Source: Pseudomonadota bacterium (GTDB lineage Bacteria > Pseudomonadota > Alphaproteobacteria > Rhizobiales > Xanthobacteraceae). Taken from it: a stretch of DNA of 6,652 nt. The translations under genes and the position numbers were made by a program. The notes below the pieces were generated by a model. The model did no database searches. It was not told the DNA's origin and saw only the letters and a program-made list of their open reading frames with translations. Positions 1-4,739 of this stretch are shown piece after piece (position 1 is the first letter of the stretch; the number at the start of each line of letters is the position of its first letter). The stretch is taken from contig JAEZFA010000001.1 of NCBI GenBank assembly GCA_023417665.1, positions 1 through 6,652 on the forward strand. The letters run 5' to 3'.

Positions 1-272
1 ATGTTGGGCGGCAGGTCGCCGGAGTCATCGTCGCTCATGGTCTGCGGCGCTTCGTTCTTCACGCGAACGCTGACGACCGCAGGCTTCACCTTGTCGACGA
101 TGTCAGCAAAGGAAAGCATGTTGGAAGGCTGATTGGTAACGACCTGCGCCTTCGCCGAAGAAACGAAGGAAGCGATATTGGTGCTGGTAATCGCGAATGC
201 GGCAAGCACCGCGCCGATCACCAGACCGGTGACGAGCGAGCGGCGCGAAGCCGGGAGGACTTTATTCGACAT
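1..272 (-). CDS. degP: DegP/HtrA (Do-family) periplasmic serine protease, N-terminal part
   Basis: This is the first 90 codons of a Do-family serine endopeptidase, which degrades or refolds damaged envelope proteins in the periplasm. The ATG at 272-270 is preceded by GGAGA at 285-281 with 8 bases of spacing. Residues 1-12 are basic (K4, R10, R11), residues 13-29 are hydrophobic, and an AKA-Q site at 40-43 gives a typical Sec signal peptide. The mature part opens with FADIVDKVKPAVVSVRVK (55-72), the conserved N-terminal signature of this family. An acidic stretch (SDDDSGD, 80-86) follows, in the variable loop before the protease fold. The catalytic His, Asp and Ser and the PDZ domains lie past the left edge, so activity cannot be judged. 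The gene lies 123 bases downstream of ccmH in the same direction, as in rhizobial cycHJKL-degP clusters. The family call is firm; the exact paralogue (DegP, DegQ or MucD type) is open. Confidence 0.9.
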   Translation of the reverse strand, partial: MSNKVLPASRRSLVTGLVIGAVLAAFAITSTNIASFVSSAKAQVVTNQPSNMLSFADIVDKVKPAVVSVRVKNEAPQTMSDDDSGDLPPN

Positions 273-280
273 TGGGGTGG

Positions 281-325
281 TCTCCGAAATTCTCGGGCCC
301 GAGATGGGGCGGGCTCTTTCGGAGA
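281..325 (-). promoter_or_regulatory. stem-loop pairing the degP Shine-Dalgarno sequence
   Basis: On the minus strand TCTCCGAAA (325-317) is perfectly complementary to TTTCGGAGA (289-281), a 9-bp stem. The downstream arm contains the degP Shine-Dalgarno sequence GGAGA. Inside the loop a perfect 14-base palindrome, tctcgggcccgaga (291-304), can form a second hairpin of 5 bp closed by GGCC. There is no T-run after the structure, so it is not an intrinsic terminator. In a transcript arriving from ccmH the fold would hide the degP ribosome-binding site. A transcript starting near 295 would lack the upstream arm. The palindrome could instead be a protein-binding operator. Confidence 0.5.
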
Positions 326-330
326 ACAAG
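302..330 (-). promoter_or_regulatory. possible heat-shock (sigma-32-like) promoter for degP
   Basis: Reading the minus strand, CTTGTT (330-325) is followed after 15 bases by CCCCATCT (309-302). The second element matches the E. coli sigma-32 minus-10 consensus CCCCATNT in full. The first keeps the CTTG core of CTTGAA, and the spacing is within the known range. A start about 7 bases downstream (near 295) would give a leader of roughly 23 bases that still holds the degP Shine-Dalgarno sequence. A heat-shock promoter suits a Do protease. The match is by eye, and GC-rich sequence gives CCCC by chance fairly often. Confidence 0.42.
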
Positions 331-395
331 CTAGGTGCTGCTGCCTTACGGCGATGTCGCTGGAAGATTACGGTTTTGTAAGGTTCGGGAAAACC

Positions 396-842
396 TCAGG
401 AAATTTCGTCGAGCTTGCGCCGTTCCTCATCCGTCAGCGGCGCAGGCGCGGATGACACCGGGCGGCGGAAAAAACGCAGCAAAACCAAGGCGCCGAGTAA
501 AAGCACAATAAGCGGTGCGAGCCAGAGCAGCGCATTGCGGAAGGATTTTTCCGGCTCAAGCAGCACGAACTGGCCGTAGCGCGCGACGAGGAAATCACGA
601 ATTTGTGTATCGCTGTCGCCGGCCTTCAGGCGCTCGCGCACGAGGATGCGCAGGTCGCGCGCCAGCGGCGCATCCGAATCATCGATCGATTGATTCTGGC
701 AAACCATGCAGCGGAGCTTGGCGGACAAAGCCCGTGCCCGCGCTTCAAGCGCGGGATCGCTCAGCACTTCGTCGGGCTGCACGGCGATCGCCGGCAGCAC
801 GAGCGAAAAGAAAACAGCGAAGACGAGCGCAAGTTTCTTCAC
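396..842 (-). CDS. ccmH: cytochrome c maturation protein CcmH (CycL)
   Basis: This is a 148-residue membrane-anchored thiol oxidoreductase that keeps apocytochrome CXXCH cysteines reduced for heme ligation, acting in the periplasm beside CcmF and CcmI. Residues 1-20 form a signal peptide (MKKLALVFAVFFSLVLPAIA). The signature LRCMVCQNQSI carries the redox pair C45 and C48, and is followed by the helical region typical of the family (DAPLARDLR, then YGQFVLLEP). One membrane helix spans about 104-125, with a short charged cytoplasmic tail after it. Its length is normal for the short, single-domain alphaproteobacterial form; E. coli CcmH is longer because it carries a CcmI-like domain. I chose the GTG at 842 because GGAG (851-848) lies 5 bases upstream. 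Another GTG at 848 overlaps the ccmF stop as GTGA but also overlaps that GGAG; using it would add two residues. Coupled translation with ccmF is likely. Confidence 0.95.
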   Translation of the reverse strand: MKKLALVFAVFFSLVLPAIAVQPDEVLSDPALEARARALSAKLRCMVCQNQSIDDSDAPLARDLRILVRERLKAGDSDTQIRDFLVARYGQFVLLEPEKSFRNALLWLAPLIVLLLGALVLLRFFRRPVSSAPAPLTDEERRKLDEIS

Positions 843-844
843 GT

Positions 845-2833
845 TCACTCCGCTGGAGCAGGCGCAGCCGCGAGATTCTTTTTCGCTGCCCGCTTCGGTA
901 CGCCGATCCGCAGCCGCCTGTCGGAGAGCGACAGTCCCGCGCCGAGCGCCATGACGACCCCGCCGAGCCAGATCAGGAGAACATAGGGCTTCCAGTAGGC
1001 GCGCAGCGCTACCGGCTGATCGGCAACGGGATCGCCGATGTTGATGTAAAGCTGGCTGAGACCAAACGTCTGAATACCGGCCTCGGTGGTCTGCTGCCCG
1101 CGCACCACGAAAATACGCTTGGCGGGCGCGAGTTCGCCTACAAGGATTCCATCGCGGCGAATTTCTAGGATGGCGGCAATGTCGCGATAATTTTCGCCCT
1201 TGCGTTCGGCCCAGTTGCGAAAGCGCACGTCGAAACCGGCGACCGAAATGCTGTCGCCGGGCCGCACGGCGGCGACCTTCTCGACATGCCAGCCGCCCTC
1301 CGCGGCCACCCCGATCAGCGAAAGCCCGACGCCGAGATGCGCAAGCAGCGTGCCGAGCGACGCACGCGGCAATCCCTTTGCCCGCGCAAGGCACTCGCTG
1401 AGCGGCACGCGCAGCAAGGCAATGCGCAAGGCATATTCGGTGAGCGCGCCGCCGATCGCGAACAGCCCGAGCGTGAGCGCAATCAGCGGATAAAGCGGCC
1501 CGCCATGCATGGCATAGACCGCGCCCGCGATCACCAGCGCCAGGCCGGCAGCAACGGTAAGCCGTTGCGCGACGGCGGCGGCATCGCCACGCTTCCATGA
1601 CAGCAGCGGTCCCGCCGGCATGACCGCGACCAGCAGAAGCGCGAGCGGCCCCACGGTCGCATTGAAGAACGGCGCGCCTACCGAAATCTTCTCGCCAGAG
1701 ATCGATTCCAGAAGCAACGGATAAAGCGTACCGGTGAACACGGTCGCGACGATCGCGGAGAGCAGGAGATTGTTCAGAAGAAGCGCTCCCTCGCGCGACA
1801 CCGGCGCGAAGATGCCGCCCTGCCGCAGTTCGGATACCCGCAGCGCGAACAGCGCAAGCGAACCGCCGACAAAGAAGATCAGGATCGCGAGAATGAAAAC
1901 GCCGCGGGTCGGATCGCTCGCAAACGTATGGACCGAGGTCAGCACACCGGAGCGGACGAGGAACGTGCCGAGCAGCGAAAGCGAGAAGGTCAGGATCGCG
2001 AGCAGTACCGTCCAGATCTTCAGCGCGTCGCGTTTCTCCATCACCAGCGCCGAATGCAGGAGCGCGGTCGCGACGATCCACGGCATCAGCGAGGCATTCT
2101 CGACCGGGTCCCAGAACCAGTAGCCGCCCCAGCCGAGTTCGTAATAGGCCCAGTACGAGCCCATCGCGATGCCGAGCGTCAGGAAAAGCCACGCAGTCAG
2201 CGTCCAGGGTCGCACCCAGCGCGCCCAGGCGGCGTCGATCCGGCCTTCGATCAGGGCCGCCACTGCAAAGGAAAACGCAACCGAACAACCGACATAGCCG
2301 AGATAAAGAAGCGGCGGATGCAGCGCGAGGCCGACGTCCTGCAGGATCGGGTTGAGGCCCTGCCCTTCCGCCGGTGCAACCGCAATCCGCAAGAACGGGT
2401 TCGAGGTCGCCAGAACGAAAAGCAGAAAGATTGCCGCGATCAGTCCCTGGATGCCGAGGACGTTCGCGCGAAGCCGCGGCGGGAGATTGCCGCCGAAACC
2501 CGCAATCAGCGCGGAGAAGATTGCGAGCGTAAGCACCCACAACAGCATGGAGCCTTCGTGATTGCCCCAGACGCCGCTGATTTTGTAGAGCAGCGGCTTT
2601 GCCGAATGGGAGTTGGCATAGACATTCGCCACCGAAAAATCGGAGGTGAGATAGAGATAAGTCAGCCCGGCAAAGGAAGCGGCGACGAAGACCAGTACCG
2701 CTACGGCGCTGAAGGGCGACACCAGCATCAGCCGCGCATCATTGCGCCAGGCTCCCCAGAGCGAAAAGAAAGTCTGCGCAACCGCGAGCGCGAACGCGAT
2801 TGCAAGGGCGGCATGAGAAAGCTCGGCGATCAC
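845..2833 (-). CDS. ccmF: heme lyase subunit CcmF (CycK)
   Basis: This 662-residue polytopic inner-membrane protein is the core of the holocytochrome c synthetase, which takes heme from holo-CcmE and attaches it to apocytochrome c. The tryptophan-rich WWD signature is WGGYWFWDPVEN (235-246), followed by ASLMPW. The four conserved histidines are in place: H172 (LHPPLLY), H260 (TALLHSAL), H302 (VHTFASDP) and H499 (LLAHLG), matching E. coli H173, H261, H303 and H491. A soluble periplasmic region spans about 515-610, before a last membrane helix (about 616-636) and a basic tail. Length and N-terminus (MIAELSHAAL) are typical. The start is a GTG (2833-2831) overlapping the ccmE stop as GTGA. Its Shine-Dalgarno sequence is weak, so it probably relies on translational coupling to ccmE. 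All residues I would expect for function are present. Confidence 0.97.
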   Translation of the reverse strand: MIAELSHAALAIAFALAVAQTFFSLWGAWRNDARLMLVSPFSAVAVLVFVAASFAGLTYLYLTSDFSVANVYANSHSAKPLLYKISGVWGNHEGSMLLWVLTLAIFSALIAGFGGNLPPRLRANVLGIQGLIAAIFLLFVLATSNPFLRIAVAPAEGQGLNPILQDVGLALHPPLLYLGYVGCSVAFSFAVAALIEGRIDAAWARWVRPWTLTAWLFLTLGIAMGSYWAYYELGWGGYWFWDPVENASLMPWIVATALLHSALVMEKRDALKIWTVLLAILTFSLSLLGTFLVRSGVLTSVHTFASDPTRGVFILAILIFFVGGSLALFALRVSELRQGGIFAPVSREGALLLNNLLLSAIVATVFTGTLYPLLLESISGEKISVGAPFFNATVGPLALLLVAVMPAGPLLSWKRGDAAAVAQRLTVAAGLALVIAGAVYAMHGGPLYPLIALTLGLFAIGGALTEYALRIALLRVPLSECLARAKGLPRASLGTLLAHLGVGLSLIGVAAEGGWHVEKVAAVRPGDSISVAGFDVRFRNWAERKGENYRDIAAILEIRRDGILVGELAPAKRIFVVRGQQTTEAGIQTFGLSQLYINIGDPVADQPVALRAYWKPYVLLIWLGGVVMALGAGLSLSDRRLRIGVPKRAAKKNLAAAPAPAE

Positions 2834-3273
2834 TGCTTCACGCCTTCATTGTGTTTCCAGACGCCCTTGTCCTTGAGGGCGTCGACGACTTCGCGCGGCA
2901 TATAATATTCGTCGTGCTTTGCGAGGATGGTACGCGCGACGAATACGCCGTTCTCGAGCATGCCTTCCGCGACCACGCCCTGCTTCTCGCGGAACAGGTC
3001 GGGCAGCATGCCCTCGTAGCGCACCGGAATCGTGCTCGCGCCGTCGGTGACGTCGAAGCGCACCAGCACGCCTTCCTTGACGATGCTGCCTTCCTTGACG
3101 AGACCGCCGATGCGAAGCCGCTTGCCCGGCGGCGGCGGATTTTGCGCAAGCTCGCTCGGGCTCGCGAAGAAGGTGATGGAATCGCGCAAGGCCGAAAGCG
3201 TGAGCGCGGCCGCGGCGACCAGCACAAGGCCCGCGACGGCGATCAGGGTGAGGCGGCGCTGTTTTCTGGTCAT
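2830..3273 (-). CDS. ccmE: periplasmic heme chaperone CcmE (CycJ)
   Basis: This 147-residue protein receives heme from the CcmABCD export complex, binds it covalently in the periplasm and passes it to CcmF. It has a basic cytoplasmic start (MTRKQRR), one membrane anchor (about 8-27) and an OB-fold periplasmic domain (about 33-125), including LRIGGLVKEGSIV and VRFDVTDG. The heme-binding motif HXXXY is present as H120-D-E-Y-Y124, within LAKHDEYYMP; H120 corresponds to E. coli H130. The C-terminal tail (125-147) is short and charged, as in the family. I chose the ATG at 3273 because it overlaps the ccmI stop as ATGA and gives the standard N-terminus. An in-frame upstream start at 3321 would add 16 unconserved residues inside ccmI. 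The Shine-Dalgarno sequence (GAGAA) is weak, which again suggests coupling. Confidence 0.96.
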   Translation of the reverse strand: MTRKQRRLTLIAVAGLVLVAAAALTLSALRDSITFFASPSELAQNPPPPGKRLRIGGLVKEGSIVKEGVLVRFDVTDGASTIPVRYEGMLPDLFREKQGVVAEGMLENGVFVARTILAKHDEYYMPREVVDALKDKGVWKHNEGVKQ

Positions 3274-4088
3274 TGCTTTTTCTCGATCAGCCGCAGCCGG
3301 CGCTGCGCCGGGACGCGCCACTGGTCGTTCTCGCCGGCGTTCTCGATGATACGCGACCAGTATTTGCGCGCATCCGCAAGATTACCGCCTTGCTCTGCCT
3401 CAAGCCCCAGATAAAAGAGCGCAGGCGACGATTTTTCGTTGAGGGCAAGGGCACGCTCGAACGCGGCCTTGGCTTCGGGCGTAATACGGCCGTTCGCGAC
3501 GCGAATGAATTCGCCGAGCGCGATCTCGCGGCCAACCGTGCTGCCGAGCAGGCGAATGGCGCGCTCCTGCGCGGCGATGGCGTCACCGGTTCGGCCGACC
3601 CGCATATAAATCGGCGCGATCAGTTCCCAGCCCTGTCCCTGCTCGGGATTGCGTTCGAGACGTTCCTCGATGCGGCCGATCAGCATGCCGATGTCCTGCT
3701 GCTCGATCGGCAAGGCCAGACGCTGCGCAAGCGGCGCATCCGGAAATTCCGGCACGCCATAGGTGAAGTAGATCGAGAGCGACAAGATCGGAATGCCGAG
3801 AAGTGCCGCGATCGACGCGAGCCGGCGCCGCGAGAGGCTCACATCGGCTGCGGGCTCTTCGCTGCCGGCGGCACCGAGCAGGCGGCGCGAGACTTCAATT
3901 CTCGCGGAATCGGCTTCGGCGGCGTCGAGAACACCCCGCGCCCTGTCCTGTTCGATTTCGGCAAGCTGGTCGCGATAGACGGCAAGCCCCGGCGCTTCGC
4001 CCGCAAGCCGCGGCGTACGCGACAGCGGCCACAGCACCACAAGCATGGCGGCGGCGGTCATCAGCGCGAGCAACGTCCAGAACAGCAT
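3270..4088 (-). CDS. ccmI: cytochrome c maturation protein CcmI (CycH), short form
   Basis: CcmI is the membrane chaperone that holds apocytochrome c C-termini and presents them to CcmF/CcmH. This 272-residue protein starts with a membrane helix (1-20). Next comes a cytoplasmic segment with the conserved pattern YRDQLAEIEQDRARGVLD and IEVSRRLL (38-71), then a second helix (about 90-110). The periplasmic part has TPR-like helices: roughly 133-180 around GWELIAPIYMRVGRTGDAI, and 205-245 around KAAFERALALN and ALFYLGLEAEQGG. The protein ends at EKKQ just after the second repeat. From memory, classical rhizobial CycH is near 370 residues, with a further C-terminal periplasmic module that is absent here. 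The stop is clean and overlaps ccmE as ATGA, so this looks like a settled short form, not a recent break. The start is supported by GGGGAG (4099-4094), 5 bases before the ATG. It heads the ccm operon. Confidence 0.92.
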   Translation of the reverse strand: MLFWTLLALMTAAAMLVVLWPLSRTPRLAGEAPGLAVYRDQLAEIEQDRARGVLDAAEADSARIEVSRRLLGAAGSEEPAADVSLSRRRLASIAALLGIPILSLSIYFTYGVPEFPDAPLAQRLALPIEQQDIGMLIGRIEERLERNPEQGQGWELIAPIYMRVGRTGDAIAAQERAIRLLGSTVGREIALGEFIRVANGRITPEAKAAFERALALNEKSSPALFYLGLEAEQGGNLADARKYWSRIIENAGENDQWRVPAQRRLRLIEKKQ

Positions 4089-4096
4089 CGTTTCTC

Positions 4097-4121
4097 CCCG
4101 GCCGAAGCTCCTAAGGCCGGG
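4097..4121 (-). promoter_or_regulatory. hairpin overlapping the ccmI ribosome-binding site
   Basis: CCCGGCC (4121-4115) and GGCCGGG (4103-4097) on the minus strand form a perfect 7-bp GC stem around an 11-base loop. The downstream arm shares three G residues with the ccmI Shine-Dalgarno sequence GGGGAG (4099-4094). The loop itself contains AGGAG (4112-4108), too far from the ATG to act as the normal site. A run of six T residues (4129-4124 region) lies before, not after, the stem on the coding strand, so this is not a terminator for either strand. It could tune ccmI translation or be a dyad operator. Confidence 0.45.
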
Positions 4122-4136
4122 AAAAAATTACGTCAA
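4108..4136 (-). promoter_or_regulatory. weak candidate promoter before ccmI
   Basis: On the minus strand TTGACG (4136-4131) matches five of six bases of the sigma-70 minus-35 box. After 17 bases comes TAGGAG (4113-4108), a poor minus-10 box that keeps only the first two bases and the A at position 5. It sits in the 80-base gap between the lipoprotein stop and ccmI, where an operon promoter would be expected. A start near 4100 would leave almost no leader beyond the Shine-Dalgarno sequence. The placement supports it more than the sequence does. Confidence 0.3.
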
Positions 4137-4168
4137 AAGGCGTATCGGCGCAGGCAGCGGCGCCGCCC

Positions 4169-4642
4169 TTAGCCCTGCACCTGCGACCAGGTTCCATCCG
4201 GGTTGCGGCAGGCGATGCCACGAGCCGTCTGCGGACGCCCGTTGATATAGATGGTGTGGGTGTATTCGCGGCAGCGCTGGTAGCTCTGATAGGCATAAGA
4301 CGGACCCGCCACGATGGTGCCGTAGGCTCCGCGATCGCCGCGCCAGCTCACCGGGGCGCCCGGGCCTTCTGCCTCCAGCGCACGGAGTTCGGCCTCATAG
4401 GCGCGGCGGCGGTCTTCCTCGTCGAGCGCGTTGCCGATGGCACCGCCGACCAGGCCGCCGATGAGCGCACCGGCGACGACTGCGCCCGGACCACGATTGG
4501 CGCCGACGCCGATCAGGGCACCGGTCAGCGCGCCGAGAAACACACCGTCCTGCGTCCGCGGGCCGGTGTCACCCGAACAGGCCGCAAGGGTCAGGGACAG
4601 CGCGCAGACGGCGCCAACGATCTTGGTTTTCACTGCCGGCAT
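4169..4642 (-). CDS. glycine-zipper outer-membrane lipoprotein, 17-kDa surface antigen type
   Basis: This 157-residue protein has a lipoprotein signal peptide with lipobox LAAC, the lipidated cysteine being C22. After a short linker (GDTGPRTQDG) a glycine-zipper region spans about 34-72, with repeated small-residue patterns such as GALTGALIGVG and GALIGGLVGGAIG. An acidic-basic helix follows (DEEDRRRAYEAELRALEAE, 74-92). The C-terminal part carries CREYTHTIYINGRPQTARG and a second cysteine in ACRNPDGTW (124-153). This resembles the C-terminal domain of Rickettsia-type 17-kDa antigens, where two cysteines flank a short beta region (C124 and C145 here). The role of this family is poorly defined; envelope structure or stress is usual speculation. 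I chose the ATG at 4642 because GAGGGG (4655-4650) stands 7 bases upstream. The gene lies between a sensor kinase and ccmI, in the same direction, with gaps of 97 and 80 bases, so it may be its own unit. Confidence 0.85.
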   Translation of the reverse strand: MPAVKTKIVGAVCALSLTLAACSGDTGPRTQDGVFLGALTGALIGVGANRGPGAVVAGALIGGLVGGAIGNALDEEDRRRAYEAELRALEAEGPGAPVSWRGDRGAYGTIVAGPSYAYQSYQRCREYTHTIYINGRPQTARGIACRNPDGTWSQVQG

Positions 4643-4671
4643 GGAAAAGCCCCTCACTCCAGACAAATCAG

Positions 4672-4686
4672 GCGTCCAGCGGACGC
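4672..4686 (-). other. short stem-loop after the sensor kinase gene
   Basis: The 97-base gap between the kinase stop and the lipoprotein start contains GCGTCC and GGACGC separated by three bases, a perfect 6-bp GC stem. On the minus strand it is followed by CTGATTTGTCT, which is T-rich but not a proper T-run. It could be a weak terminator of the two-component operon or an mRNA processing or stability stem. I could not find a convincing sigma-70 promoter for the lipoprotein in the same gap. Confidence 0.3.
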
Positions 4687-4739
4687 GCCGGACCGATCGG
4701 CTTCCGTAATGCCCTGAAAATTCGGGCGAAAGCGGGGCC

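Noticed and set aside
133..381. An 82-codon plus-strand open frame covering the degP start and upstream gap.
   Set aside because: It is opposite the degP signal peptide region and has no family resemblance.
381..396. Small inverted repeat AGGTT/AACCT right after the ccmH stop.
   Set aside because: Five weak pairs around a six-base loop and no T-run; too weak to call a terminator.
846..2540. A long open frame on the minus strand running in frame into ccmH from inside ccmF (would give a 714-residue protein).
   Set aside because: It overlaps ccmF in another frame, has Arg/Ala/Cys-rich low-complexity composition typical of GC-rich shadow frames, and only its last 148 codons look like a real protein.
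1928..2905. A 325-codon open frame on the plus strand opposite ccmF.
   Set aside because: Very rich in Arg, Gln, Glu and His with no recognisable fold; the antisense image of a membrane protein gene in GC-rich DNA.
4135..4168. Possible intrinsic terminator after the lipoprotein gene: GGCGC/GCGCC stem (4164-4160 with 4151-4147) and a later TTTT (4138-4135).
   Set aside because: The T-run is only four bases and lies eight bases beyond the stem, so the geometry is wrong for an intrinsic terminator.
3273..4172. A 299-codon plus-strand open frame opposite ccmI.
   Set aside because: It mirrors ccmI almost exactly, is Arg-rich and has no plausible ribosome-binding site or motif.
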